Below, piece after piece: positions 34,253-45,893 of a stretch of DNA of 64,000 nt (within the stretch, counting starts at the first letter, position 1; each line of letters starts with the position of its first letter). The stretch lies in assembly GCA_018907035.1 (NCBI GenBank), contig JACCIC010000017.1:310001-374000 (forward strand), given 5' to 3'. A model generated the notes under the pieces. It worked only from the letters and a program-made list of their open reading frames with translations, did no database searches and had not been told where the DNA came from. A program made the translations under genes and the position numbers. Source of the DNA: Sycobia sp. Sy_11 (Eukaryota > Arthropoda > Insecta > Hymenoptera > Epichrysomallidae).

Positions 34253-37200
34253 CATGCAGCTGCGAGGACACAGGGTAATGATGATTGCCCCCTCCTGTCT
34301 GTAAAGGAGGAGCATCACGACCGTGACTCCGCTGACTCAGCCACAAGTGTCAACCACGATCGGTGTTCACGATGGTGGGTACAGGTAGGCATAGGCGAGT
34401 TTCGCATTCATGCACTGCTTGATGCAGGGGCTGCTCGTACAGCTCTCGGAGCAATCGGCCTGCAGATTGCATCTGCTCTCGGTCGTCTAGTTCGACCCTT
34501 TCCTGGATCTGGCGCTCGACTCGCCACGGGAAAAATTGAGCCGATAATAGGCCAGGTGGCCCTTCCGTTTGCCATAGCAGACGTAGAAATGGAGCTAGAC
34601 GTCATCATAATTCCAGACTTGGAAAATGACTGTCTGCTCGGTGCAGACTTCTACCGCGCCTTCAATGCGGTCATCCACCCGCGCGACAACACCATGTCGA
34701 TCGAGGGTGCCGCGGATTTCGTTTCGTTACAACTCTGCACCGTCTCAGTTACCTCGGCGTATTCGCTTGCCTCTATAGGCTTGGCAGATATTGACGATAG
34801 TCAACGTCGAGCTCTCGAGGAACTCCTCGACCGGATGCTGCCTCCGGCTGATCAGCCTCTGGGCTGCACGCATCTGACCGACTACGTGATCGATGTCGGC
34901 GATGCTAAGCCGATTAAGCAGCGTTATTCTCCGGTCTCTCAGAAGATAGAGCTGGAAATGCATGCGCAAGTTCGCAAGATGCTTGATCAGGGCGTAATTC
35001 GCAGATCAACCAGCGAAAGGTCTAGCCCCGTCGTGATGGTTCGCAAGAGCGATGGGAGCTACCGATTCTGTGTGGACTATCGCAAATTGAATTCCGTGTC
35101 CAAGGTCAGCGCGTACCCGCTTCCTTACATGGACGTAATCTTACGGAAACTGAGAAATGCGCGATACATCTCCACACTGGACCTCAGCAGCGCCTACCAT
35201 CAGGTCCCTCTTCGTGACGAATCGCGACACCTCTCTGCCTTCACGGTTCCAGGCATGGGGTTATTCGAATGGACCCGTATGCCATATGGTGTCGCCGGTG
35301 GCCCTGCCACCTTCCAGCAGTTAAGCGACAAGCTGATCGGCCCTGAAATGGAGCCGGTGGCCTTCGCCTACCTCGATAATGTGATCATCGCTACGGAGAG
35401 CTTTGACGAGCACCTCAGGTGGCTCGAACATATCCTGCGACGGATTTCCGATGCCGGCTTGACCATCAATCGGCAGAAGAGTAAATTCGGACTCGCAGAG
35501 GTACGGTTCCTCGGCGTCCTCGTGGATCGTGACGGTTTTCGACCCGATCCGGATAAGATTGCACCAATGTTGACTTACGCCGCACCAACGAACCTGAAGC
35601 GGCTCCGTAGGTTTCTAGGCCTTGCGTCCTGGTATCGCAAGTTCTTAGAGAACTTCGCAACGCTTGCTGAGCCCCTCACCCGATTAACCAAGAAGAATAT
35701 CAAGTACCATTGGGGAGAAGAGCAACAGCAAGCCTTCGAACAAATCCGGGCGCTCGTCGCATCTGCACCCGTCCTTTCTCGACCGTCGTTTGTAGAAACG
35801 TTCGTCATCCAGACGGACGCCAGCGACTCGGGACTAGGCGCCGTGCTCACGCAAGCAGTTGATGGCGTGGACCGCGTGCTCTCTTACGCTAGTCGCACGA
35901 TGACTGCGGCTGAGCGTAATTGTTCGGTCACCGAACGTGAGTGCCTCGCCGTGCTATGGGCTGTGCGTAAATTCCGCCCGTACGTCGAGGGCTATCACTT
36001 CCAGGTGATAACCGATCACAGCAGCCTTCGTTGGCTGCACTCATTGCGCAACCCCACGGGCAGACTCGCCCGTTGGGCCTTGGAATTGCAGGGATACGAC
36101 TACGAAGTCATCCATCCGAAAGGTACCTTGAATTGCGTACCAGACTCCCTCTCTCGTTTGTACGAAGACGAGCCGACCTGCGAAGTCGCCTCCCTCGGCG
36201 TCACCGATGTGCAAGACCCCTGGTATTTGCGCCTTCGTAAGAAAGTGGTGAGCGATCCGACCAACCTCCCATGGTGGAAGGTCGTTGGGCAGCGACTATA
36301 CTACTACCGTCCCAATCCTGCCGTTGAAGATTTAGTAAACGACCAGGATGCGTGGAAGTTAGTCGTGCCTAAAGAAGATCGTCGTACCGTTCTGCATGAA
36401 TGTCATGAGGAGTCCACAGCTGGTCATTTCGGACGCTATAAAACGTATGACCGAATTGCACGATCATACTATTGGCCATCAATGCACAAAGATGTGACAC
36501 AATTTGTCCGTGACTGCACCGTGTGCCAACAATGTAAGGTACAGCAGGCTGCACCAGCTGGCCTGATGGGCCATCGAACGGTCACCCGCCCTTGGGAAAT
36601 AGTAGCTGGAGATGTGATGGGTCCATTTCCACGATCTACCCGGGGATACGAGTATTTGCTCGTCTTCATGGATCTGTTCACTCGCTGGGTAGAATGTATC
36701 CCCATCCGAAAAGCGAATGCGCAAACGATTCGCCGCGAGTTGAAAGATCGAGTATTTTTACGCTTTGGTACGCCCGAAGTATTCCTATCGGACAATGGCA
36801 CCGAATTTCGTAATAAAATCATTGAGGAATTCCTTGTGGAGCGTGGGGTGGAGCATTCCACGATATCCCCTTATCACGCTCAAGCGAATCCGGTAGAGAG
36901 GGTCAATAGGACTCTGAAGACCGCGATAATCGCCTTCGTTGAGGAGTCTCACAGTACTTGGGATGCGCACATCGCCAAGCTCATGTTCGCGTATAATACA
37001 TCCGTACAAGACTCCATTGGCGTAAGTCCGGCCTTCCTTAACACGGGTCGTCACCCCTCAGCCCCTGGCACACACCGTCGCCAGGAGGAGCAGCGCGCAC
37101 AGATTGCGCAAGAAGAGGCTGCTCTACAACATTGGAAAGAGCGCATGGAGAAATTATCTGATCTCCATTTAAAGGCAAACTCGCAAAAAGCGCAGGCAAA

Positions 37201-37897
37201 GCAAGCTCGCTATTAGAATGCGAGACATCGCGACGTGCACTACGCGATTGGCGATCCCGGATGGCGGCGTAATCGCATCCTCTCTTCAGGCATACAGGGC
37301 GTCAGCGCCAAGCTGGCCCCAAAATTCGACGGGCCCTTTACCATCATGGAGAAACTCGGTACGAATGTTTATCGACTGATCGACTCTACGGGAAGAGATT
37401 CTGGTAAGCATCACGTCGCCGACCTGAAGCCCTACCATCGAGATCACGACCCCGAACATGATAGCAGTTCCGACACGGAAGAGCCTTCGGGCGAAGAGCG
37501 TGACTGCGATGCGTCGAATTGTAATGTCGAGGCGAGCGAGCGAATCCGCATTGTAACACCACTGGTGAGCGTACGGCGCCCCGACGACGCGCCTCGTTGT
37601 AATTCCGATACAAGCGTGCGAAGCGATACCCCCGCGGGCAATGCCACGCGATCTAACACCGATATCGCACCGCGTAAATTAAGGAGACCGCGTAGGACGC
37701 GAATCGTAACCCGTGGAAGAACCCAAGCGCGAGCCTCTGCGGAGCCCATTAACAGCGAAGCCGCCTGTCATAACGACGTGCACCTGGTGAGGCGAAAAGT
37801 AGGTCGCCCCAGGAAGAGCGGACGCTCAACTCCGCCGCGGGACCAATCCCCCCGCCGCACTCGGGCCCAAGCCCGCGCCCGTCAACGGGCCGACTAA
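34253..37897 (+). pseudogene. gypsy pol polyprotein with in-frame stop and altered catalytic sites
   Basis: One frame is open from 34253 to 37213, has a TAG at 37214-37216, then stays in the same frame to 37897. Order: aspartic protease (LLDAGA at 34415-34432, where the usual D-T/S-G reads DAG); reverse transcriptase (FCVDYRK near 35070; the catalytic box reads YLDN at 35369-35380, last Asp replaced by Asn); RNase H (TDASDSGLGAVLTQ near 35815); integrase zinc finger (H...H...C-x2-C, 36.39-36.54 kb); integrase core with D, D and E present (AGDVMGPF, SDNGTEF, VERVNR); GPY/F-type module after the stop (KFDGPFTIMEKLG). Ends in an Arg-rich tail. The protein would copy and insert the element. The RT and protease changes suggest this copy is inactive. 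Many shorter frames overlapping it are shadows. Confidence 0.88.
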
Positions 37898-38116
37898 CTT
37901 CGATTATTGACTAGCGCTGTTATTTACGGCGGACCACCGGCGATTGTTACCTCCAAAAACAACTGCGTCTAGGGAAGGGAGTTCTTTACCCATCCTTCCT
38001 CATCCCAGTGATCTCCAGCGGTAGACCGCAGCCACCCCAGTTCCTCATCCTGACACGATGGTCGATCCGAGAGAGAGATGTTGGGTCGAGCTGTCACGCT
38101 TCGGCTACCAGCGTCT

Positions 38117-38128
38117 GGAGTGGGAGCG
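38117..38128 (+). promoter_or_regulatory. Polypurine tract
   Basis: GGAGTGGGAGCG lies immediately before the 3' LTR, the expected site for plus-strand priming. Confidence 0.6.
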
Positions 38129-38735
38129 TGTGACGGGGAACGCAAGCACTACGTGCGCTTGCTTTCCCACGTACCGTTGCTCTCTCTCTCTAGCCGTAGC
38201 CTGCAAATATTTATTTGTATATTTCCATGTATAAATGTTGATCTGTTACAGGCCGACGCACAGCTACACCGGCGGAGAGGTAAGTGAGAGAGAGAGCGGG
38301 GAATGGGGAGAGACGGCCACGCGCGCAAAGGATCAGATAGAGAGAAGGCCGCGAGCTTTGAACATGCGTTTTAGCCGGCTTTTCGCTCCACGCGTTTTGT
38401 TTTCCCCTTGCTGCTAGGGTGCCGTGTCTGATCGCGTACGGGAACACGCCTCGTGCTCCTAGTGTTTCCCCTCGCCACGTACCTCGTCTTCGGGGAGGGT
38501 ACCTGATCGGACGCGCGTGTTGTGCCACGGTGTTGTGGGTGTGTGCAGTGCACACGCGCCGAGCACGAGTTCGAGCGGACGAACTGTCGTCCGACCCCGT
38601 CTCCGCGGAATAACCGCCCCATCCCGGGGCTTCTGGACGCCGACGTCACCGCCGCTCCCGGCGATGGAAGGTGCTGCTGCCGGACGAGGACGCGCTGCGG
38701 GACCAACGAGCTCCGACTCGCTGTAAGTGGCAGCC

Positions 38736-38772
<37 letters not shown>

Positions 38773-39084
38773 CGAACTCCTCGCGCGCCGTCGCCTCGGT
38801 GACCCTCGGCCTGCGTCCCGCACGCCTCGCATATAGGGGCTGCATTATATTTTTTAGCACTGCGCTATTAAAACCTATTTAAATTTTAATTATTTTTATT
38901 TTTATTATTTCAAGTGTGCTCCATTAGCGGCCCTATCCCACGCGCAGTCCCGAACGCGATATTTCGCCCTTCGCGAACCGCCCCTCTCCCTCGCCGGAAT
39001 CCTTCGGGGCTAAGCCCAGCCGGGCACAGATTTGCAACGGCTGTGCCCGCCGTCCTCGTGCTCGAGGCGGACACGCGCACCGTT

Positions 39085-39087
<3 letters not shown>
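38129..39087 (+). repeat. 3' LTR of the gypsy element
   Basis: Starts TGTGACGGGGAACGC and ends CACCGTTACA; partner of 29720-30662, 16 bp longer, mainly from (CT)n and small indels. Followed directly by (AT)n. Confidence 0.92.
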
Positions 39088-39131
<44 letters not shown>

Positions 39132-39323
39132 GCGAAATGCATATATACAGGCGCATGTATTTCGAAATAAGGATTAATAAAATAATTTAATATGTTATAT
39201 TAATTATTTTAAACACAAGTATCATCATTATTCTATTGTCAAGGCGTATTAAATGAATATTTATAATTACAATAAGAATATTATAATCACTACTGATAAT
39301 TATTATTATAAATTATTGTTATT

Positions 39324-39880
39324 ATAAAATCGGCGGCTCGTCCGATATGATACAAGCGATGACGAAATTCACAGACAAATGCGCTATAAAATCATCAGTT
39401 CGTCCGGTGAACCGACTACCCTGAGATAAAACTACCCTAACTCCTCCCTCATATAAAAACCTGTCCAGAGCTCGATACAATCCTTTTATAGAAAACCTTT
39501 ACCGAATTATTAACTTGATCTCTGTTGCGAGGTGCTACTCAGAAAACAGGCGGTTAATAATTTACTTTTTCCTGAAGAGAACGTGGTCCTGGTTGCGAGA
39601 CGCTCCTTAAAAGACCTGCAGTTCTCTTAGCCTGCAATAACCCGTTATCTCTTAATTCTTGATCCTGGTTGCGAGACTCTCCTCAAAAGACCATCGGAAT
39701 TAATCGTACCTTTAGTTGTAACCTTATAAAATCAACCTGTCTCGTTGAGATTCCGTGCGTGAAATCTATTCCTAACAAGGCATCTATTGTGTAGATGTAC
39801 CAGTGCTCACGGCGAGCTGTGAACTCCATCCTCAGGAAGATATTGATTTTCACTGGTTCATAAATCTTTCAATGAGACTT
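39324..39880 (+). repeat. Hairpin-array repeat (locus B)
   Basis: TATAAAA-like boxes at about 39385 and 39452. Three successive hairpins follow, with outer stems TTATTAAC/GTTAATAA (39507-39514, 39553-39560), AAGAGAAC/GTTCTCTT (39575-39582, 39621-39628) and TTAATTC/GAATTAA (39652-39658, 39697-39703). Their inner sequence is a repeated module (gatcctggttgcgaga-gctcctcaaaagacc type, spacing 70-77 bp). Further small stems follow (CATCTA/TAGATG at 39781-39797). An inverted homologue lies at 41.10-41.56 kb. Probably an LTR or long terminal repeat of an unknown family. Confidence 0.6.
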
Positions 39881-40060
39881 ACACGGAAAATATATGAAAA
39901 TAAGCTAGCCAAACTGGACATTGTAATTAGTTCCTCAGGACTTTGGCAGCTCTCACAATGCTTTCTGTCTACTTTCTGACACATATATGATTACGAAACG
40001 TTGTTTTATTAGAATTATTTGTTTAAAACTTATCAATCTAAATACATAAATTTTAGTTTT

Positions 40061-40372
40061 TTAGCCGGATTTTTTTGTTGGGACTTGCTGCATAACGCCT
40101 AATGATGCAGCAAGTTCTTCTTGAATCAGACACGGCTCCGTATCCAGTAAACTGTCTAATTTCTCGTCTTCAAAACTTTTTGGCTTTCTGGAGCAATCCT
40201 CATATTCAACTTCAAAATCACCACTTTGGACCGTTTGTACCAATCGCAGCACATCGATTCACAATACCTTCCGCCCCATAAGTTTTCGAAAGCAAACGAT
40301 AGGCCTCAGCTGCACTATTCCTCATATTACAGAATGAACGCAACACTCCCCGTAAATGAATTTTATTTGATT
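40061..40372 (-). pseudogene. Mariner transposase N-terminal fragment
   Basis: The minus strand encodes a degraded N-terminal segment with RLVQTVQSGDFEVEYEDCSR, KSFEDEKLDSLLDTEP and LIQEELAASLGV. It corresponds to the HTH region of the mariner copies at 27.8 and 43.5 kb but is diverged. No catalytic part follows. It lies between the two inverted hairpin-array repeats. Confidence 0.65.
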
Positions 40373-41095
40373 AGAAATTTGCCACGATTTTTCTTGATAA
40401 AATAAACGATACCGAAAGAAATGCTCTAATAGAATGCTGCAAAGTTGTTCACAGATACACAACCTACAAATATAACATGTGAGGTACAACATTTCTGTCG
40501 GGGTTCTACTGGTAAGGCTATCTTTTTACCAACACTAGAAACTTACTTTTACACCCAATATTATTGATAATATTATAATTAAAAGTTTTTCATACGATTG
40601 AGTATATGTTTGAATTGTTAATTTATACATTTATCTTATTAATATTTTATTGTAATGATTGTTATAAGTAAGGTATAGTTTTAAGATATCTCAATAATAG
40701 CTTGGTTTAAAATAAATTTGTGGATGTATTTTAGAATTTCAATAATAAGAGTTGTGTAAATGTATTATTATTATCTCATATATTTGAACTGCATATTAAT
40801 GTAATGGAAAACAATTCTAAGTAAATAATAAACAGGTTTAAGACTTATTTCATATTAAATAAGTAGTTTATCAAATTTATGTTGTTGACCAGGATAGTTG
40901 ATAGAACTGCTGATCTTAGGATAAGATTGCCCAGCGCGATTGAAATTAAGAGAAATAAAGCGATGGGAAATTTATAAAATGTTTTATGCGAAGTGTGATA
41001 AAAAGTAAAATGAATTTCTCTAACAAATAAAAAATAACAAAAGAATAAATGAGATACGCTTTATAAAGAACTCAATATTAGAAGTGCTCTTACTA
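40373..41095. other. AT-rich stretch between the two hairpin-array repeats
   Basis: Nothing coding was recognised. Confidence 0.4.
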
Positions 41096-41560
41096 CCGCT
41101 ACTTGATTCTTTTCGCGGTGGTTACCATGCGAATACCCGGTGCTATTTTCCACGCAGAGACTTACGAATCGGGGTAATTCTAATAAGGATATAACTAAGA
41201 TGGAATACTTAATTCCGCTGGTCTTCTGAGGAGTGTCTTACAATGAGAATCAAGGATTAAGGGACAAAAAAGTATTTAAGGAGAAGAGACTGCTGATCTT
41301 CGGAGGAGCGCCTCACAATCAGGATCACGATCTTTGCGGCATAGGAGAACTATTAGCTGTCTGGGTTTTGAGAAGTGCCTCGCAACAGAGATCCAAACTC
41401 ATAGTTTTACTTCTCGAAGTGAATTTTAACAATATTTTGATGACCTCTGGACTATTTTTTAGCTGCTGGGAGAGTTCATGTGAATCGACTGTGTTGGAGT
41501 CAGTTAACCGGGCGAACTGTTAATTTTGTCTTTTATTGGCCAATTTATAGTAATTTGTTC
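41096..41560 (-). repeat. Hairpin-array repeat, inverted copy of locus B
   Basis: The reverse complement aligns with 39375-39840: gatctctgttgcgaggyrct, gatcctgattgtgaggcgct and the ggtcttctgaggagtgtctt module are present in the same order. Stems remain, e.g. AACTAT 41349-41354 with ATAGTT 41401-41406, and CTTAATTCC with GGATTAAG (41208-41261, one bulge). The middle hairpin is eroded. The two copies are about 1.2-1.7 kb apart and point in opposite directions. Confidence 0.6.
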
Positions 41561-41845
41561 GGATTATTTCATCAGCTCTATCGAGTTTTTGATTTGATTT
41601 GACGGTGTGGTCGTGTATTTCGTGTTAGTCTGCGATACTTAGTTAGCGCAAGATAAATCCCCTTTGGTCAGTCATTTTCGCATGTATTTTTGTATTATTC
41701 GTATATTTTTATTAACAATTTTTGTGTGGCTGTGCTGTACTTTGCCGTAGTATAACCAGTTTTTCGCAAATAAATCAATATTTTTTAACAATAAAAAATT
41801 CACCTTACTTTTACCTATATACGCCACGTATACAAGCCACGTATA

Positions 41846-42557
41846 CGAGGGTGGTTTAATAAGTACCCGTCTTAGAAATGAAAACACCATTTTTTCAAAA
41901 AAATTTTTTTTTTTTTCAACATAGGCCCCTTTTTGAAAGATACACTTCTCCCAACGTTCTGGCCATTTTTTACCCCTCCAAAAGAAAAGGATTTTTGGAA
42001 CTCTCCAAAATAAGCCTCTGTCTCGGCGATCACTTCTTTGTTTGAGCAAAATTTTTTCCCGCAAGACATATCTTCATGTTAGGGAACAAGAAAAAGTCAC
42101 AGGGAGTCAGATCGGGTGAACACAGGGGTTGGACACCAATTGATAACGCGATTAATGCAGTTTGGTGACGACAACTCGAGATAAATGTACTGGTACGTTA
42201 TCGTTATGAAACATCACCTTTTTTCACTAAATCTGGCCGTGTCTCCTTCAATTTTTTGTCGAAGCGATCGTTCTTCTTTTTTCTAAAAAGTCCATCAGGA
42301 TGACGCCCTTCGCATCTCGGCCGATGGGACCGTCTTCGCCTTCTTTGGAGCAGATTCACCGCAAGAAATTCATTGTTTTGATTGTTGCCTAGTTTCTGGC
42401 GTGTAATTCAGCCAACTTACCATGTAAAATATTTATTTATTAATATTTTAAATTTATTTTCGCGTCATTTGATAGATGGCAGTATGCGATAATAACACAA
42501 GCTTCCCTAAGGAATATGCTCTGTTTTCAAACACGGGTTCTTATTGAACCGCCCTCG
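41846..42557 (-). mobile_element. Internally deleted mariner (irritans-like), minus strand
   Basis: 712 bp with ends CGAGGGTGGTTTAATAAG and (reverse complement) CGAGGGCGGTTCAATAAGA, flanked by TA. The minus strand encodes the C-terminal part of a mariner transposase in broken frames (degraded HDNxPxH region near 42.2 kb; VIAETEAYFGEFQKS and WPERWEKCIF at 41.9-42.05 kb). The N-terminal half and the first catalytic Asp are missing. Confidence 0.7.
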
Positions 42558-42559
42558 TA

Positions 42560-43330
42560 TAACGTATAGATTAATGAAATATTTTTAATCGTGAATTCAT
42601 AAACTTTAATAAAAATAAATGTTTTCACTTAGCTTTGAATTCTGCATTATTAAATCGTAATTATTATTATTATTGAATAATATACGATCTTGTTAAATTA
42701 TATTTAACGTCATATTATAAATTAATAAATATAACATAAAAGGATTTGTATTGTAAAGAACGTCAGCACATTGTAAATAAATTATTTTATTTGTAGATTT
42801 ATTTAGATTGATATAATTAATGGATAATTAGGCATTTGAAATTTATCATATATCGTTCAAATATGCACTATAACATCTCGAGAAGTTTTGTAATTCTCAG
42901 TGCTTTACTCGAAAATTTAAAATTTTTTATGACTATTAAATGTCTACAATTGAGAGAGTCGGTGCATTCCTATAACCTAGGTTTTCGAAATCTGTACTTC
43001 TCTGTATATGCATATATTTGGAAGGAAAAATGATTATTTTCGAAAGCTGTTCAGTTCTATCAAAATATAGAGATGAATTCGATAAAACTAGAAACAAATT
43101 TATTGAAAAAGATTAAAAAGATTAAATTTTTATTCCTGGCCATATGACTGCAAGATAAAGCCGCTCGAGATTGTCGCGCAACCTTCAACCCCGTGACTGT
43201 CTCTATCACTATCACTAAATCGACGCTAACCGTATCCCTCAATTCACGGAACCTATCTCGATAAGTAGAGACTCATCTATATGAATGCAAGCACCCCTAC
43301 TCGAATAATACATAGTATAATATATAATAT
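42560..43330. other. AT-rich stretch, nothing recognised
   Basis: Located between two mariners. Only short open frames with no family resemblance. Confidence 0.4.
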
Positions 43331-43332
43331 TA

Positions 43333-44452
43333 GGAGTGTGAATAAGTCTTTCCCGTTTTTTGTAAGAGATGGCGCCACCAATACTGTGCGAGTATTCAAT
43401 GGTTACATGTCATAATCAAAGCTTATTCATATGTCAACAATTCCATACTAACACATTAGTTAAAATTTTTTCGCATCATAAATTTTTGATATCTATAAAA
43501 TTTGAGCCGAGTCGACGTCATTTGCGGGAAGTTTCACTTTATTGGTTCAATTTGAAGAAATCTGCTGCCGAGACGCATCGATTGCTTCAGGAGGCTTATG
43601 GAGAAGGTTGTGTCGATGATTCAAGTGTTCGCGGATGGTTTCGACGCTTCAAAAGCGGTGATTTCGACGTGGAAGAGAAGGAGCGTTCCGGGCGGCCGCA
43701 AATCTTTGAAGATCGAGAATTGGCGACTTTGCTTGATGAAGATTCTTGTCAAACGCAAGAAGAACTTGCTGAAGCATTGGGAGTTCATCGTATCGTGACT
43801 GGCGATGAAAAGTGGATACGTTAAGATAATCCGAAGCGAAGAAAATCATGGGGACTACCCGGCCATGCATCATCATCGACGGCCAAGCCAAATATTCATG
43901 GCGCCAAGCTCATGCTCTGTATATGGTGGGACCAGCTAGGTGTGGTTTACTATGAGCTTCTGAAACCGAATGAAAGGATCACAGGCGAGGTCTATCGACG
44001 ACAATTGATGCGTTTGAGCCGCGCACTGCGAGAAAAACGGCCACAATACTCCGACAGGTACGACAAAGTTATTTTGCAACATGACAATGCTCGCCCACAT
44101 GTTGCACCGCCGGTGAAAACATACTTAGAAACGCTCAAATGGGAAGTCCTACCCCACCCGCCGTATAGTCCAGACGTTGCTCCGTCTGATTACCATCTCT
44201 TCAGATCGATGACGCATGGCCTGGCTGACCAGCACTTCCATTCCTACGAGGAAGCCAAAAAATGGGTGGATGACTGGATAGAGGCCAAACCGGTCGAATT
44301 TTTTCGCAACGGGATTCGTATGTTGCCAGAAAGATGGGAAAAAGTTGTAGTTAGCGATGGCCAATACTTTCAATAATTCATTTGTAACCATTTTTTCACA
44401 ATAAAGGCTCAAAATTTGAAAAAAAACGGGAAAGACTTATTCACATACCTGA
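43333..44452 (+). mobile_element. Mariner deletion derivative (copy 2)
   Basis: 1120 bp, TA-flanked, same ends as copy 1 at 27617-28897. It differs by roughly ten substitutions plus two deletions. One of 8 bp removes the start codon (near 43495). One of 153 bp corresponds to 28078-28230 of copy 1 (junction at about 43788, gggagtt|catcg). The two sum to the full 161-bp length difference. Confidence 0.9.
43497..44376 (+). pseudogene. Mariner transposase, deletion derivative (copy 2)
   Basis: Same frame as copy 1 but without its ATG. The 153-bp deletion is exactly 51 codons, so the frame is kept, joining EALGV directly to HRIVTGDEKW; this removes the second helix-turn-helix and the linker. A stop TAA at 43822-43824 follows RIVTGDEKWIR, replacing a Tyr codon of copy 1. 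Downstream the catalytic part is open (HDNARPH and DVAPSDYHLF present, DD34D). Codon 70, a stop in copy 1, is CAA here. Not functional, but its ends are intact, so it could be moved by a transposase supplied in trans. Confidence 0.88.
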
Positions 44453-44454
44453 TA

Positions 44455-45810
44455 TAATAAAAACATATAGTATATAATATATAATATAATATATAATATA
44501 ATATATCGTATAATATATAATATATACTGGCTTTGCTAAGGTAAGTTAGTATCTTATATTATCGTTCACTATTAAATTTTTTCAGTGTAATTACAGTAAA
44601 GTTTTATTTCTTTAAGTCTTTAAGAAAACGGCAGAAAAGAATGATTGGAATACCGAAATTACACGTGCAATTATATAAAGGAGATGAGAAAATACATCGC
44701 ATTAGACATGAAGAGATTGGAATAGAAGATGTCACATACATCAGGTGAACTGATAGTACAAGAGATAGTTTGCGACAGCATGAATCTAGAGAGAGAAAGA
44801 GAGATAGAGAGAGGACGATCATAGAAAGAATGAACGTGCAAGAGAGACAATATGTAAACAATATGAAGAGAAAATATGGAGACAATATGAAAATATATGG
44901 AGACAGCTACGTTGGCGTTAAATAAATGCAAGATAGTACATGAAATGGAGGAGATATAGATAGACAAATATGTATTTATTCGTAGTCATAAGTACAAAAT
45001 AATCAACGTCATCATTATCATATCGTGATATCACACCATTATATCATATCATCATACTCGTCCTATGATACAAAGATAAAGGGATGTTCCTGTTTTTCCA
45101 ATTTATCAAAAAAATACTGAACCGATTAATCTGAAATTTTAAATATAGATTCTATTTGATTAACAGATTTGAATAGAAGTTGAAAAACATATTATACTTT
45201 TGAATTTGAAAATGGTATTATTCTTTATTATTTTTAAAACTGTAATTAGTTATAGAATTTTGGCTTATTCACAAAGAAATACATGCAATAAAATTTTCCA
45301 CAATTGATATTGGTAAAAACCCAAATTTGAGTCTTTTTCGAAAATTTGATACGCGGCAATACTTTTAAACGATTTCAAGTATTTGATAAAGTGTTGATTT
45401 CCCGAGCTCATTTGTTTCATTTTATTCAAGAATTAATTAAAAGAGTAATCGCTAAATGGTGAAGATGCCTTTGCGTCACACTTAATAGATTTTGCAAGGT
45501 TTAATCTACGGATATCGTCAAGTTAAAATCGATATTTTTTTAGAATTTTACATATTGCTTAATTCTTAAACTATTTCTGACTTACTCATTCGTTAACTGA
45601 AAATACAATAATTCATTTCAGACGTCCTCATTTGAAGCCCAAGAAATTGCAGAAGGTAATATACTGCATCGGTTGAAAATAAATTTTTTTTATAAATTTA
45701 TTTCATTTCTGAGGCTAATCATATTTCCCTATAAAATTATATAGATCTAGATGTCAATGTTAATCTAGTACAAATATTCGAAAAATATCTATACGAAACA
45801 ATTTCATAAA
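44455..45810. other. AT-rich stretch, nothing recognised
   Basis: Includes a TATAATA-type simple repeat at 44465-44525 and an A/G-rich stretch at 44610-44960. No gene identified. Confidence 0.4.
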
Positions 45811-45812
45811 AG

Positions 45813-45893
45813 AGGCCTAGGATGGCTCGATCGCTAGATCGAAGGCCTAGTAACTTGGTGATCCGAGTTCAAATCCCGATCTTGGCCGATTGA
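45813..45893 (+). repeat. tRNA-like sequence, probably a SINE head
   Basis: The segment has tRNA order: ggcctaggatggctcgatcg (acceptor plus A-box-like TGGCTCGATCGCTAGA), a middle arm, and gagttcaaatcccgatcttg (B-box-like GTTCAAATC), ending ttggcc, which pairs with the 5' ggcc. Some stems are imperfect, and an AT-rich tail of about 100 bp follows. A tRNA-derived SINE fits better than a functional tRNA. Confidence 0.5.

Larger units (their letters stand above)
29720..39087 (+). mobile_element. Full-length Ty3/gypsy LTR retrotransposon
   Basis: About 9.4 kb. 5' LTR 29720-30662, tRNA-Lys-type primer site, long leader, gag, pol with protease, RT, RNase H and integrase, purine tract, 3' LTR 38129-39087. 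No env was recognised. Both flanks are (AT)n, so the insertion was into a microsatellite and the target duplication cannot be resolved. Gag carries several frame breaks, and pol has altered catalytic residues plus one in-frame stop. The two LTRs differ at several dozen sites by eye, so this is not a very recent insertion. Confidence 0.92.

Noticed and set aside
38129..39087. Independent solo LTR
   Set aside because: It is the 3' LTR of the element that starts at 29720: a polypurine tract precedes it and pol lies upstream in the same orientation.
45813..45893. Functional tRNA gene
   Set aside because: The stems are imperfect and an AT-rich SINE-like tail follows, so I call it tRNA-like only.
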